A stretch of DNA of 64,000 nucleotides, from positions 1,384,001-1,448,000 of the forward strand of contig NZ_CP009888.1 of the NCBI RefSeq assembly GCF_000788395.1, in the 5' to 3' direction. Below, one piece after another: positions 38,642 through 48,426 of this stretch. Made by a program: the position numbers and the translations under genes. How positions within the stretch are numbered: the first letter of the stretch is position 1; every line of letters begins with the position of its first letter. This DNA comes from Pseudoalteromonas piratica (GTDB lineage Bacteria; Pseudomonadota; Gammaproteobacteria; Enterobacterales; Alteromonadaceae). The notes below the pieces were generated by a model that was not told where the DNA came from, did not search any database, and worked only from the letters and a program-made list of their open reading frames with translations.

Positions 38642-40120
38642 ATGCTTCCTGTGATTGCCCTTGTGGGTCGTCCTAATGTTGGGAAATCAACATTATTTAA
38701 TCGGTTAACGCGTACGCGTGATGCCCTTGTAGCGGACTTCCCAGGTCTAACACGTGATCGTAAATATGGCCAAGCAAGTTATGAAGATTATGAATTCATT
38801 CTAGTCGATACTGGCGGTATTGATGGTTCTGAGCAGGGCATTGAGTCAGAAATGGCAGAGCAGTCGTTATTAGCGATTGAAGAAGCTGACATCGTGATGT
38901 TTTTAGTAGATGCCAGAGCGGGCTTAACAGCGTCTGATATTGGCATTGCTGACCACTTACGTAAACAGCAAAAGAAAGTATTTGTTGTTGCAAATAAAAT
39001 TGACGGTATTGATGCGGATTCTAACTGTGCTGAATTTTATCAGCTTGCACTAGGTGAAGTGTACCAAATTGCGGCAGCTCACGGTCGTGGTATTACGTCA
39101 TTACTTGATACTGCACTGCAGCCAGTGATTGCAGAATATGCTGAAGCGTATCGTGCAGCAAATCCTGAAGAATTTGAAGATGAATTAGTTGATTCACTTT
39201 ATGATGATGAAAATGATGGCGAAGACGTTGATGGTGAGCGCCCAGATAAGCCTGTAAAGCTTGCGATTATCGGTCGCCCTAATGTGGGTAAGTCTACCCT
39301 TACTAACCGTATTTTAGGTGAAGAACGTGTAATTGTTTATGATATGCCTGGCACCACGCGTGACTCAGTGTATATTCCAATGACACGTAATGAGAAAGAA
39401 TACGTACTGATTGATACCGCAGGAGTACGAAAACGTAAAAAAGTATCGGACGTTGTTGAAAAGTTCTCGGTAATCAAAACATTGAAAGCCATTGAAGATG
39501 CAAACGTTGTGTTATTGGTAATTGATGCACGCGAAGGTATTAGTGACCAAGACTTAAGCTTATTAGGTTATACGCTTAACGCAGGTCGTTCATTGGTGAT
39601 TGCGGTTAACAAATGGGATGGTTTGGATACTGATGTAAAAGATCGCATTAAATCAGAGCTTGATCGTCGATTAGGCTTTATTGATTTTGCCCGTATTCAT
39701 TTTATCTCTGCGCTTCATGGCACTGGTGTAGGCCACTTATTTGAATCAGTTGATGAAGCATATGAGTCAGCAACTAAGCGCATTAGTACAGCGATGCTAC
39801 GTCGTATTATGGATATGGCGCAAGCTGATCACCAACCGCCTTTAGTACGCGGTCGTCGTGTTAAGCTTAAATATGCGCACGCGGGGGGATATAACCCACC
39901 AATTATCGTTATTCACGGTAACCAAGTGAAAGACCTGCCAGACTCTTATAAGCGCTACATGATGAATTACTATCGTAAAGCGCTTAAAGTAATGGGCACG
40001 CCAATCAAAATTGAATTTAGAGAAGGCGATAACCCATACGCTGGTCGTACTAATAAAATGACGCTTTCACAGCAAAGGCAGCGCAAGCGTATTGCTAAAA
40101 TGTATAGCAAAAAGCCTTAA
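38642..40120 (+). CDS. der: Ribosome-assembly GTPase Der
   Basis: A 492-residue protein (E. coli 490) from the ATG at 38642, preceded by AAGAGG; the longer open frame begins inside the terminator-like hairpins and is rejected. Two GTPase domains are present, each with GRPNVGKST (P-loops near 8 and 212), followed by DTGGIDG and DTAGVRKR switch II motifs, and NKID / NKWD specificity motifs. A very acidic linker ([20 protein letters not shown]) joins them. The KH-like C-terminal domain ends the protein. It is needed for 50S subunit maturation. Confidence 0.97.
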   Translation: MLPVIALVGRPNVGKSTLFNRLTRTRDALVADFPGLTRDRKYGQASYEDYEFILVDTGGIDGSEQGIESEMAEQSLLAIEEADIVMFLVDARAGLTASDIGIADHLRKQQKKVFVVANKIDGIDADSNCAEFYQLALGEVYQIAAAHGRGITSLLDTALQPVIAEYAEAYRAANPEEFEDELVDSLYDDENDGEDVDGERPDKPVKLAIIGRPNVGKSTLTNRILGEERVIVYDMPGTTRDSVYIPMTRNEKEYVLIDTAGVRKRKKVSDVVEKFSVIKTLKAIEDANVVLLVIDAREGISDQDLSLLGYTLNAGRSLVIAVNKWDGLDTDVKDRIKSELDRRLGFIDFARIHFISALHGTGVGHLFESVDEAYESATKRISTAMLRRIMDMAQADHQPPLVRGRRVKLKYAHAGGYNPPIIVIHGNQVKDLPDSYKRYMMNYYRKALKVMGTPIKIEFREGDNPYAGRTNKMTLSQQRQRKRIAKMYSKKP

Positions 40121-40134
40121 TTTTAGATTTGTTT

Positions 40135-40161
40135 AAAAAAGCACCTAACAGGTGCTTTTTT
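40135..40161 (+). terminator. Rho-independent terminator of der
   Basis: AAAAAAGCACCT, loop AAC, AGGTGCTTTTTT, ending the rlmN-der series. Confidence 0.95.
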
Positions 40162-40249
40162 CGTATGTGATGAAGGAAATAGCTGCAATTTACGGCAGTT
40201 GTGTGCTAATAATTAGACAATAAGAATAATTAATCATCACCTTTTATAC

Positions 40250-40627
40250 ATGGACTACTTAAAAACAGTCATCTATGTCGATAATGTTGAAGAGACACTC
40301 GATTTCTATTTTCAAGCATTTGCTATCAACACTGCGCAGCTCGACGAAGATGGTCAGTACGGCGAATTAGACTTTCAAGGCGCTAGAATCGCTTTTGCAT
40401 CTCACCCATTGGCACAATCTCATTTCAAACAAAGCTATATTCGTGCGCAACCCAAGCAACCAGCGCTGGGATTTGAGTTAGTGTTGCATGTAGAAGATAT
40501 TAATCTTGCGTTTACCAAAGCAGTTGAGGCAGGTGCAGAACCTCTTTCTGCACCGAATGAAATGGAAGGTAAAAACCTTGCTTATGTGCGCTCTATTGAA
40601 GGCACGTTAATCGCGCTTTGCGAGTAA
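40250..40627 (+). CDS. VOC-superfamily (glyoxalase-like) protein
   Basis: A 125-residue single-module VOC protein. The paired beta-alpha-beta-beta units are readable: TVIYVDNVEETLDFYFQAF, then GELDFQGARIAFAS, and FELVLHVEDINLAFTKAVEAGAEPLSAP with AYVRSIEGTLIALCE. Metal-ligand positions of glyoxalase I are only partly kept, so the reaction is unknown (lyase, dioxygenase or resistance binding protein are all possible). The last 21 nt overlap the end of the convergent hydrolase gene. Confidence 0.8.
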   Translation: MDYLKTVIYVDNVEETLDFYFQAFAINTAQLDEDGQYGELDFQGARIAFASHPLAQSHFKQSYIRAQPKQPALGFELVLHVEDINLAFTKAVEAGAEPLSAPNEMEGKNLAYVRSIEGTLIALCE

Positions 40628-41458
40628 ACTCTCTTTGATGAATTGCCATGTCTCGTCGGAGTTTATAATGCGTCCATGGCCTAAGTTGTTGACCGCTTTA
40701 AGCTTGATATGTGAATGTTTTAGAGCCTGTTCACGAGTTAAATCAAATTGTGCAAATCGATCTTTTTGGTCGTGAATAATATGAATAGGGTGTGTGTGCC
40801 CTGTGATATGTTGTTCAGGTAAAATCTCTCCAAAACGCATCTTGTGCTCACTTTCAACGCTTTTAAGCACGCCACTAAACAGGCTTTTATGAATACCTGT
40901 ATTTAAAATACGCGCTTCAAAAGAATCATAAAAACCAAATGTAGGGGCGATTAAAAAGTGAGGAATATCCTTGCTAACGTTCAGTGCTGCAATTGTGCCC
41001 ATTGAATGGCTGATCAGTGCTTTCGGTTTGTCAAAACTTGCGATAACCGATTTTAACCCTTTTATAAACAAGGGTAAGTTTGCAAACTTACCGTCGCTAT
41101 CGCCATGTGCATAATGATCAAATGCAATTGCACGATAGCCACTTGTTGCTACTTTTTCCATTAAGGGTAAAAACTGTTGGCTGCTACCAGACCAGCCGTG
41201 TGTAAAAATCACTTCGGGTCCGCTTCCAATTGATAAAAGGTGCAATTCGCCATCAGGTGTTGCAAGTTTTTGCGAACTAAATTGTGGTGATAATGCATTT
41301 CTTTTGCGGTTTTTGGCGGGGGTTAACAATAACTTTCTGGTCTGTTTAAATGCAAACTTTGGCGCAACTTTTAGCGCGCTAGTTGAAGCCGCTTTTATAA
41401 GGTAGTAACTAAGTGGTTTGCGCTTAGCTGATGATGAAAAGTAAATTTTACTGCTCAT
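40607..41458 (-). CDS. Alpha/beta hydrolase
   Basis: A 283-residue hydrolase. The oxyanion segment VIFTHGWSGSSQQF, nucleophile elbow SHSMG (GxSxG-type with Ser at position 1), acid in IIHDQKDRFA and catalytic His in NLGHGRI complete the triad set. An N-terminal stretch of about 55 residues with basic and hydrophobic character (YYLIKAASTSALKVAPKFAFKQTRK) precedes the fold and may associate with membrane. The gene starts 7 nt after a TetR gene on the same strand, so it is probably that regulator's target and co-transcribed. Confidence 0.82.
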   Translation of the reverse strand: MSSKIYFSSSAKRKPLSYYLIKAASTSALKVAPKFAFKQTRKLLLTPAKNRKRNALSPQFSSQKLATPDGELHLLSIGSGPEVIFTHGWSGSSQQFLPLMEKVATSGYRAIAFDHYAHGDSDGKFANLPLFIKGLKSVIASFDKPKALISHSMGTIAALNVSKDIPHFLIAPTFGFYDSFEARILNTGIHKSLFSGVLKSVESEHKMRFGEILPEQHITGHTHPIHIIHDQKDRFAQFDLTREQALKHSHIKLKAVNNLGHGRIINSDETWQFIKESLLAKRD

Positions 41459-41465
41459 AAATTTC

Positions 41466-42050
41466 CTATGCGCTATGACGCGCGATTAATTGATTCAAAG
41501 CATATTTAAAACGGCTATGCTGGTTATCCTCTACGCCAAGCCATGACATGCTCTGACTACCTAAATAAAGAGCATATAACTCAAATACAAATTGTTCAGC
41601 GTTAACATCTTGTTTGAACTGGCCGCTTTTTATTACCAGGCTAACTTTGTGGTTTAAATAACTTAACCAATTAGCGAGATCCTGTTTTACCTGGTCATGA
41701 ACAGCGCCCGGTTGATCGTCAAATTCAACCGCGGCAGAAATAAAAATACAGGTCTTGGCTTGATTTTCGTACCAGTCTAACCAGTTATCACACAGTGAAA
41801 GTAACTGGCCTAATGGATCTAATTCACGATTGATTGGCTTAACGACAATGCTTTGAAATAACTCATTGGCAAATGTAAGTACATTTAACTGCAAAGCTTC
41901 TTTTGATTTAAAGTGTGCAAACAAACCTGATTTAGACATTCCTGTGGCAACCGCAAGGCCACCTATAGTGAGATTATCTAAGCTTGATTGCGTAGCAATA
42001 TTTAATGCGGTTGCAAGGATTTGTTGCTTCGTTTCTTGACCTTTACCCAT
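41466..42050 (-). CDS. TetR/AcrR-family transcriptional repressor
   Basis: A 194-residue regulator. The N-terminal helix-turn-helix is ILATALNIATQSSLDNLTIGGLAVATGMSKSGLFAHFKSKEAL, with the canonical G-x-S-x-x-x-x-Y/F-HF-x-x-K ending. The C-terminal ligand domain is mostly helical and contains FISAAVEFDDQPGAVHD, a block seen in a subgroup of TetR proteins that sit beside hydrolases. It heads an operon with the alpha/beta hydrolase. Two related operator-like sites lie directly upstream of its start, consistent with autorepression. Confidence 0.88.
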   Translation of the reverse strand: MGKGQETKQQILATALNIATQSSLDNLTIGGLAVATGMSKSGLFAHFKSKEALQLNVLTFANELFQSIVVKPINRELDPLGQLLSLCDNWLDWYENQAKTCIFISAAVEFDDQPGAVHDQVKQDLANWLSYLNHKVSLVIKSGQFKQDVNAEQFVFELYALYLGSQSMSWLGVEDNQHSRFKYALNQLIARHSA

Positions 42051-42053
42051 AAA

Positions 42054-42096
42054 AGCACGCTCGTTCTATTTTTTGTGATAATAGCACGATCGTACT
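42054..42096. promoter_or_regulatory. Two operator-like sites upstream of the TetR gene
   Basis: AGCACGATCGTACT (42083-42096) has a perfect ACGATCGT core with near-symmetric flanks (AG-C / G-A-CT). AGCACGCTCGTTCT (42054-42067) is a diverged copy with 11 of 14 positions identical, ending only a few bases from the TetR start codon. Spacing between centres is 29 bp. They fit binding by the adjacent repressor. Confidence 0.65.
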
Positions 42097-42177
42097 TAAA
42101 GTAAATGATGAAACTTTGGATCTTTGCCTTTTGCTTACACTGACTATACTAGGAGTATTAAAAAGAGGATTATTTCG

Positions 42178-43116
42178 ATGCTGCCACCCGATTCTTCGGC
42201 CAATGAAAATATAAGAATTAAAACATTACAAAGTTTGAACGTGCTTGATACTCCAGCAGAAGAACGTTTAGACAGAATTACCCAAATTGCAGCTAATATG
42301 TTTGATGTACCCATCGCGTTAGTATCATTAGTCGATAGCGAGCGGCAATGGTTCAAATCATGTATCGGCTTAGAGGTAAGTGAAACGGCAAGAGATATCT
42401 CTTTTTGCGGCCATGCGATTTTAAGTGACAAGGCATTTGTCGTAAATAACACGCTAGATGACAGCCGCTTTGCTGACAATCCTTTAGTGACGGGTGAACC
42501 GTTTATTCGTTTTTACGCTGGTATTCCACTCGCGCATGAAAATGGTGAACGGTTAGGTACTTTATGTATTATCGACACTAAACCTCGCGATTTCAGCACT
42601 GATGATATCGCATTATTGCGAGAGCTTGCTGTATTGGTTGAGCTTGAGCTTGTTCACAAAATAAATTACACCATGGATGAGGTGACGGGTTTGTCAAATA
42701 AAGCTGGCTTTAAATTGTTGGCACCAGTGAGTTTAAAGGTCTGTCAAAAACTGAATCTGAAAGTGTCTGTGGTTTACCTTTTTATGAAAGGGTTGCTGAG
42801 CATTCAGCATGATACAGAAAAATATAATGACTTTTTACGCTCTGCAGCCAAAGTATTTAAAACTAATTTCAGAGCGACAGATTTAATTGCGCATTATGAT
42901 GAAAATGGCTTTGTTGCGCTTGTAAGTAATGCAAATAAAGCAAACACTCAAGTGAAAATTGATAGTTTAGTAAAACAGTTAAATCAACTCAGTTATACCA
43001 AGGGAAATGAGCTGCAGGTCGAGTTTATTACTGGGGTGATTGATAGCTCACCATTTTGTGATATTGATGAGCTTATTTTTAATGCCTTTTTAAAACTTCA
43101 TGAGCAGCTGAGTTAA
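42178..43116 (+). CDS. GAF-domain protein with degenerate GGDEF-like domain
   Basis: A 312-residue cytosolic protein from the ATG at 42178 behind AGAGGA; an earlier in-frame ATG (42124) has no site. GAF domain about 20-160: LDRITQIAANMFDVPIALVSLVD, RQWFKSCIGLE, ISFCGHAIL, FYAGIPL and GTLCIID, the form common in bacterial c-di-GMP proteins. The C-terminal 140 residues follow a GGDEF fold (DEVTGLSNKAGFKLL corresponds to D-x-L-T-G-L-x-N-R). The active-site loop is YDENGFVALV instead of GGDEF-x-x-x-L, and the Mg-binding residues are missing, so cyclase activity is unlikely. Probably a sensor or binding protein. Confidence 0.83.
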   Translation: MLPPDSSANENIRIKTLQSLNVLDTPAEERLDRITQIAANMFDVPIALVSLVDSERQWFKSCIGLEVSETARDISFCGHAILSDKAFVVNNTLDDSRFADNPLVTGEPFIRFYAGIPLAHENGERLGTLCIIDTKPRDFSTDDIALLRELAVLVELELVHKINYTMDEVTGLSNKAGFKLLAPVSLKVCQKLNLKVSVVYLFMKGLLSIQHDTEKYNDFLRSAAKVFKTNFRATDLIAHYDENGFVALVSNANKANTQVKIDSLVKQLNQLSYTKGNELQVEFITGVIDSSPFCDIDELIFNAFLKLHEQLS

Positions 43117-43124
43117 CCAAACAG

Positions 43125-44285
43125 TTAGATAAAACACGATTTAAAAATCAGTTGCTTAATAATCTCTTGGCTTGGTTTTATTTTTTCCATAGCTAAATAT
43201 TCATCGGGCTGATGCGCATGTTGAATCGAACCAGGTCCCATTACAATCGTTTCACATCCCAGTTGCTGTAAAAAAGGGGCTTCGGTGCAATAATTAACGG
43301 CCTGAGCTTTTTCACCAGAAAGTTGTTCTGCTAATTTTACTAAACTACTATCCGTGCTGCCTGAGAATGCAGGGATAGGATCATGCAAATCAATTACGGC
43401 AACTGCATTTGGGTATTTGTTATTGATAGGCGCTACTGCTTGTAACAACATCGCTTGTAATTCAGCTATGCTAATGCCTGGGATTGGGCGCATATCAATG
43501 TGTAGTTCGCAACAACCACAAATACGGTTAGCATTGTCGCCACCATGAATATGTCCAAGGTTTAAAGTTGGGTAAGGAATCTTAAAATCTGGAAATGAAT
43601 ATTTATTCTTTATTTCTTCTTTTAATTTTAATAGCTGTGAAATAACAAGATTCATCACTTCTATGGCATTCAAGCCCGCCTCAGGATCTGAACTATGGCC
43701 AGCTTTCCCCGTAATACGAATCGCTGTCGACATATGCCCTTTGTGGGTATAGACAGGTACCATATCAGTGGGTTCGCCAATAACACATCGCGCAGGTTTT
43801 AATGAGTTTTGTTTGGCGATTTCAATCGCTCCTGCCATAGTCGTTTCTTCGTCGGCGGTTGCTAATATAGTTATTGGTTGCTTAATGTTTTCTAATCCAA
43901 CGTCAGCATCGATTTCTTGCAATGCATTAATAACAAATGCAAAAAAGCCTTTCATGTCAATGCTGCCAAGTCCAAATAGTTTGTTGTCCTGCTCACTAAG
44001 TTTAAACGGGTCGAATTGCCAGCGGCTGTCATCAAATGGCACTGTATCAGTGTGACCTGCAAGCATTAAACCACCATCACCGGTCCCTAGTTTTGCCGCT
44101 AAATTGTACTTTCCGGGACTTGTCTCAAGTTCTGTAATTTCAACATTAAAGCCAATTGACTGACACCAATTTGCTAATAAATTGATGACTTCGCGGTTAC
44201 TCATATCAAGTGATGGCACTGTTGCACTGATTGATGGTGCGGCAATTAAGGCACCATACATTTCAAGAAATTTTAATTGTGGCAT
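43125..44285 (-). CDS. argE: Acetylornithine deacetylase
   Basis: A 386-residue M20-family zinc hydrolase. Metal and active-site motifs are [25 protein letters not shown] and [11 protein letters not shown], with the dimerisation insert [19 protein letters not shown]. It removes the acetyl group from N-acetylornithine to give ornithine. It is transcribed divergently from argCBFGH, the arrangement of the E. coli argE/argCBH region, with an ARG box in the gap. Presence of both argE and the fused argA domain indicates the linear pathway, with no argJ in this cluster. Confidence 0.95.
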   Translation of the reverse strand: MPQLKFLEMYGALIAAPSISATVPSLDMSNREVINLLANWCQSIGFNVEITELETSPGKYNLAAKLGTGDGGLMLAGHTDTVPFDDSRWQFDPFKLSEQDNKLFGLGSIDMKGFFAFVINALQEIDADVGLENIKQPITILATADEETTMAGAIEIAKQNSLKPARCVIGEPTDMVPVYTHKGHMSTAIRITGKAGHSSDPEAGLNAIEVMNLVISQLLKLKEEIKNKYSFPDFKIPYPTLNLGHIHGGDNANRICGCCELHIDMRPIPGISIAELQAMLLQAVAPINNKYPNAVAVIDLHDPIPAFSGSTDSSLVKLAEQLSGEKAQAVNYCTEAPFLQQLGCETIVMGPGSIQHAHQPDEYLAMEKIKPSQEIIKQLIFKSCFI

Positions 44286-44324
44286 TGTAGACTCAAAAAA
44301 AGTTATAAATAATTATGCAAAAAA

Positions 44325-44364
44325 GTTGAATATAAATTTACATTGGTTTATTCTGCGATTCAAT
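44325..44364. promoter_or_regulatory. ARG box(es) in the argE-argC gap
   Basis: GTTGAATATAAATTTACA (44325-44342) fits the ArgR box pattern TGAAT-N4-ATTCA with a single mismatch in the right arm. A weaker second site follows 4 bp later (44347-44364), where ATTCA is kept and the left arm is diverged. Two boxes in tandem are typical of hexameric ArgR control. No argR gene is in this window. Confidence 0.65.
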
Positions 44365-44480
44365 TCATTATTTTGAAATATTTAGTACCGAGACTAACAG
44401 CATGTATAAATCAATGTTACGACGATAGCACCTTTTTAAAACTTGTTTTAATAACCCTTTTTTAGCTTTTAGGAATAAAT

Positions 44481-45497
44481 ATGAATATCGTTATCGTTGG
44501 TGCAAGTGGTTACTCAGGTGCTGAACTTGCCAAATTAATATCTCTGCATGATTCGCTTAATTTAGTGGGTATGTATGTCTCTGAAAATAGCCTTGATAAA
44601 GATAAGGCACTTGCCAGCCTTTACCCAGAATTAAATGGTTTAGTGGACGGAATTCTTTCACCGCTGACGCAAGATGCACTCAATGTTATTAGTCAAAATG
44701 CCGATGCAGTTTGCTTATGCACTGAACATTCGGTGAGCGTGGAGCTTGCGCCTAAGTTTTTAGCTATGGGCAAAAAAGTGTTTGATTTATCGGGTGGTTT
44801 TCGTCTGTCATCAAATGAAGACTATGAGAATTATTATGGCTTTAAACACACCAGCCCTGAATTACTTGAGCAAGCTGTTTATGGTCTTGTTGAGTGGCAA
44901 AAAGAGCAAATCAAAAACGCTCAGTTAGTGGCTGTTCCTGGTTGTTATCCAACGGCTGCACTCAATGCTTTAAAACCATTAAAGCAAGCAGGGTTGCTTA
45001 CTGACGATACTGTCATTATTAATGCTGTTTCTGGGGTTACGGGGGCTGGCCGTAAAGCCAATGTCGCAACCCATTTTTGCGAAGTAAGCTTAAAACCTTA
45101 CGGTTTATTTAACCACAGACATGGCCCAGAAATTGAAAAATACCTTGGCCACAAGGTGTTGTTTACACCGCACTTAGGCAATTTTAAGCGCGGTATTCTT
45201 GAAACCATTTACGTCAAAGTAAAACCAGGCACTACTGCCAAGCAAATCGCAGCATCATATCAAGTACTTGCTGATGAACCATTAATTCGTTTACTTGGCG
45301 ATGCAATTCCGTCAATTAAAGGTGTTGAAAATTCACCTTTTGTTGATATCGGTTGGCAGTTACAAGGCGACCAACTCATTGTGATTTCTGCAATTGATAA
45401 TTTATTAAAAGGCGCCTCTGGCCAAGCGCTCCAATGTATTAATTTAACTTTAGGTTTGCCGGCACATACCGGTTTTCAAGGAGTGAAACATGGCTAA
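44481..45497 (+). CDS. argC: N-acetyl-gamma-glutamyl-phosphate reductase
   Basis: A 338-residue NADPH-dependent enzyme, first gene of the argCBFGH operon. The N-terminal Rossmann motif is VIVGASGYSGAELAKLI. The catalytic cysteine lies in VAVPGCYPTAALNALKPL, and the substrate-binding histidine region is NHRHGPEIEKYL. It reduces N-acetylglutamyl phosphate to the semialdehyde. The 3' end overlaps argB by 8 nt. Confidence 0.96.
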   Translation: MNIVIVGASGYSGAELAKLISLHDSLNLVGMYVSENSLDKDKALASLYPELNGLVDGILSPLTQDALNVISQNADAVCLCTEHSVSVELAPKFLAMGKKVFDLSGGFRLSSNEDYENYYGFKHTSPELLEQAVYGLVEWQKEQIKNAQLVAVPGCYPTAALNALKPLKQAGLLTDDTVIINAVSGVTGAGRKANVATHFCEVSLKPYGLFNHRHGPEIEKYLGHKVLFTPHLGNFKRGILETIYVKVKPGTTAKQIAASYQVLADEPLIRLLGDAIPSIKGVENSPFVDIGWQLQGDQLIVISAIDNLLKGASGQALQCINLTLGLPAHTGFQGVKHG

Positions 45498-46251
45498 TTG
45501 GGTAATTAAGCTAGGTGGTGCCGTATTAAATAATATTGAAGCTGCAAAAGCACTTATTGATGTCTTGCATCAAAAGCCAGAAGACAAGTTTATTTTAGTG
45601 CATGGCGGTGGGTCGCTTGTTGATAGTTGGTTAAGTGATGCAGGGTTTGTCACTTCAAAACATCTCGGTCTGCGTATTAGCCCGCGTGAACAAATGCCTT
45701 ATATTGTGGGTGCGTTAGCAGGCTGCGCAAATAAACAATTAATGGGCGCTGCAATTAGCAATGGTTTTAAACCTGTTGGTTTAAGTCTTTTTGAAGCAGG
45801 TCTTGTTAGCGAACAAAAGCTAAAAGCCCTTGGACAAGTTGGCACCTGCATTGAAAACGATGCCAGCATTCTTAAGTCACTACTTGATGCAGGGTGTTTT
45901 CCAATTGTGAGTTCAATTGGTTTTGACCTTGAAGGCAATTGGTACAACGTAAATGCCGATGAAGCGGCGGCAAGTATCGCGCAGTTACTTGACGCAGAAC
46001 TTATTTTTATGACAGATGTGGAAGCGGTGTTAGATAACAAGCTCAATCCATTACATCAGTTATCAAGTGATGAAATTTCTAAACTGATTGAAGAAGGAGT
46101 CATTAAAGGTGGCATGCAGGTAAAAGTAAATACCAGCTTGCAAGCTGCTCAACATTTACGACGTGGCGTTTATATCTCGAGCTGGCAAAAGCCAGAAAAC
46201 TTAATCGCATTGCTCAATGGTGAGCATGTTGGAACCAAGATTACGCCATAG
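45490..46251 (+). CDS. argB: N-acetylglutamate kinase
   Basis: A 253-residue amino acid kinase, the short E. coli-like form without the N-terminal helix found in arginine-sensitive hexameric kinases. Key blocks: WVIKLGGAVLN (phosphate loop), LVHGGGSLVDSWL (substrate), NADEAAASIAQLL and MTDVEAVLDN (nucleotide), and KGGMQVKVNTSLQA. It phosphorylates N-acetylglutamate. Because this form is usually arginine-insensitive, feedback would act elsewhere, for example on the acetyltransferase step. It overlaps argC by 8 nt; argF follows after 8 nt. Confidence 0.95.
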   Translation: MANWVIKLGGAVLNNIEAAKALIDVLHQKPEDKFILVHGGGSLVDSWLSDAGFVTSKHLGLRISPREQMPYIVGALAGCANKQLMGAAISNGFKPVGLSLFEAGLVSEQKLKALGQVGTCIENDASILKSLLDAGCFPIVSSIGFDLEGNWYNVNADEAAASIAQLLDAELIFMTDVEAVLDNKLNPLHQLSSDEISKLIEEGVIKGGMQVKVNTSLQAAQHLRRGVYISSWQKPENLIALLNGEHVGTKITP

Positions 46252-46259
46252 GAAAAATA

Positions 46260-47180
46260 ATGACTCAACAATTTATTACAGGCTTAGAACTAAACAAAGA
46301 AGCCAACTTAAAATTACTTAATTTAGCATTACAGATTAAAAACAACCCAACGGATTTCACTGAATCGCTAAAAGGTAAATCTGTAGTAACGTTATTTGAA
46401 AAACCAAGTTTACGTACGCGTTTGTCATTCGATATCGGTATTAACAAGCTCGGCGGGCACGCGGTTTACCTTGATCAGCAAAATGGTGCCATGGGGCAGC
46501 GTGAATCAGTAAAAGATTTTGCCCTGAATATTTCTACTTGGGCGGATGGCATTGTTGCACGGGTTATGTCGCACAGTACGCTGGAAACTCTCGGTGAGTT
46601 TTCATCTGTGCCTGTAGTGAATAGCTTGTGTGACTTATATCACCCATGCCAAGCACTTGCCGATTTTCTGACACTAACAGAAATCTACGGCGATGTAAGT
46701 CAATTAAAACTGGCCTATTTAGGTGAAGGTAATAATGTTACGCATTCTCTAATGTTATTAGCTGCAAGTCTCGGTACCGACTTTGTTGCAGTCTGCCCGA
46801 AAGGTGCCTCTCCTGATGCGCAAATTTTAAAGCAGGCTGAAGCAATCGCAGCACAAAATGGTGCGTCAGTATTGGTGAGTGACCGCATTGAAGCGGCCGT
46901 TGGCTCAAACGCACTCTACGCAGATACTTGGGTGTCAATGGGTGATAACACACCATTAGAATTGGTAAAAGAAAAGTACATGCCGTATCAAATTAATCAA
47001 AAACTGGTTGATATGACAGGCGCCTCAAGCGTACTGCATTGTCAGCCTGCACACCGTGAATTTGAAATTACCTCAGAGGTAATGGACGGTGAAAAATCAT
47101 TCATAATACAACAAGCTGAAAACCGTATGCATGCGCAAAATGCATTGCTTGTAAGTTTATTAAATCCAAATTTTGTGTAA
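46260..47180 (+). CDS. argF: Ornithine carbamoyltransferase
   Basis: A 306-residue transcarbamylase. The carbamoyl-phosphate loop reads FEKPSLRTRLSFD, where most enzymes have S-T-R-T-R. The next motifs are HPCQALADFLTL and the ornithine loop DTWVSMGDN, and the hinge is HCQPAHREFE, where the usual motif is HCLP. The retained DTWVSMG loop argues for free ornithine rather than an acetylated substrate, and argE in the same cluster agrees. It makes citrulline from ornithine. The L-to-Q change in the hinge is the main oddity. Confidence 0.9.
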   Translation: MTQQFITGLELNKEANLKLLNLALQIKNNPTDFTESLKGKSVVTLFEKPSLRTRLSFDIGINKLGGHAVYLDQQNGAMGQRESVKDFALNISTWADGIVARVMSHSTLETLGEFSSVPVVNSLCDLYHPCQALADFLTLTEIYGDVSQLKLAYLGEGNNVTHSLMLLAASLGTDFVAVCPKGASPDAQILKQAEAIAAQNGASVLVSDRIEAAVGSNALYADTWVSMGDNTPLELVKEKYMPYQINQKLVDMTGASSVLHCQPAHREFEITSEVMDGEKSFIIQQAENRMHAQNALLVSLLNPNFV

Positions 47181-47192
47181 GGAATCGGTAAC

Positions 47193-48395
47193 ATGAGTTC
47201 TATTAAAAAAGTTGTACTAGCATACTCAGGTGGTCTTGATACCTCGGCTATCGTGCCATGGTTAAAAGAAAATTATAACTGTGAAGTAGTGGCATTTGTT
47301 GCCGATGTTGGTCAAGGCGCTGAAGAGTTAGAAGGCGTAGAAGCAAAAGCGATAGCATCAGGTGCGTCTGAATGCCATATCGTTGATTTAAAAGACGAGC
47401 TAGTTGCCGATTATATTTACCCAACGCTTAAAACGGGTGCAATCTATGAGGGGACTTATCTACTCGGTACGTCAATGGCACGTCCTATTATTGCTAAAGC
47501 ACAAGTTGAAGTGGCACGTAAAGTAGGTGCTGATGCACTTTCTCACGGTTGTACCGGTAAAGGCAATGACCAAGTGCGTTTTGAAAGTTGTTTCGCAGCT
47601 CTTGCACCTGATTTAAAAGTAATTGCACCTTGGCGTGAGTGGGATTTATCAAGTCGTGAATCACTGCTTGATTACCTTGCTGAGCGAAATATTCCGTGCT
47701 CGGCATCTGCTACTAAAATTTATAGCCGCGATGCTAACGCATGGCATATTTCACACGAAGGTGGCGAGCTTGAAGATCCATGGTGTCAACCAAGTGACCA
47801 AGTATGGACATGGACTAATTCACCAGAGCAAGCGCCAAATGAATCTCTGCTTGTACAATTGAGCATTAAAAATGGTGAAGTGGTTGCGGTAAATGGCGAG
47901 CAAATGTCGCCGTTTCAAGTGCTTACTACGCTAAATGAAATTGCAGCACCCCATGGTATTGGTCGTGTTGATATTGTTGAAAATCGCCTAGTTGGTATGA
48001 AGTCACGTGGTTGTTATGAAACTCCAGGTGGCACAGTAATTATGGCGGCACTGCAAGCGATTGATGAGCTCGTGCTTGATAAAACCAGCCGTAAGTGGAA
48101 AGACACTCTAGCGAATGAATTTTCGCACCTTGTTTATGATGGTCGTTGGTTTACGCCACTGAAAGATTCAATCTTAGCTGCGGCAGAAGCATTTTCGACA
48201 CTGGCAACGGGTGAAGTGGTATTGAAGCTCTATAAAGGTCAAGTGACGGCAGTACAAAAGCAATCGGAAAACTCTTTGTACAGCGAAGACTTTGCAACTT
48301 TCGGTGAAGATGATGTTTACGATCAATCACATGCTGAAGGGTTTATTCGTCTATTTTCATTAAGCAGTAGAATTTCTGCAATGAATAACAAGTAA
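47193..48395 (+). CDS. argG: Argininosuccinate synthase
   Basis: A 400-residue enzyme (the common 400-residue type, not the 447-residue E. coli form). N-type ATP pyrophosphatase loop: [20 protein letters not shown]. Other blocks are [33 protein letters not shown] and GVYDQ-like KLYKGQ. It joins citrulline and aspartate using ATP. It lies 12 nt after argF and 31 nt before argH, within the operon. Confidence 0.97.
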   Translation: MSSIKKVVLAYSGGLDTSAIVPWLKENYNCEVVAFVADVGQGAEELEGVEAKAIASGASECHIVDLKDELVADYIYPTLKTGAIYEGTYLLGTSMARPIIAKAQVEVARKVGADALSHGCTGKGNDQVRFESCFAALAPDLKVIAPWREWDLSSRESLLDYLAERNIPCSASATKIYSRDANAWHISHEGGELEDPWCQPSDQVWTWTNSPEQAPNESLLVQLSIKNGEVVAVNGEQMSPFQVLTTLNEIAAPHGIGRVDIVENRLVGMKSRGCYETPGGTVIMAALQAIDELVLDKTSRKWKDTLANEFSHLVYDGRWFTPLKDSILAAAEAFSTLATGEVVLKLYKGQVTAVQKQSENSLYSEDFATFGEDDVYDQSHAEGFIRLFSLSSRISAMNNK

Positions 48396-48426
48396 TCTTG
48401 CCGCGTATTTTTTAGAGGATTGAGCT

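Noticed and set aside
46260..47180. Calling ArgF an N-acetylornithine carbamoyltransferase
   Set aside because: The DTWVSMG ornithine loop is intact and argE is present in the cluster; two variant motifs are not enough.
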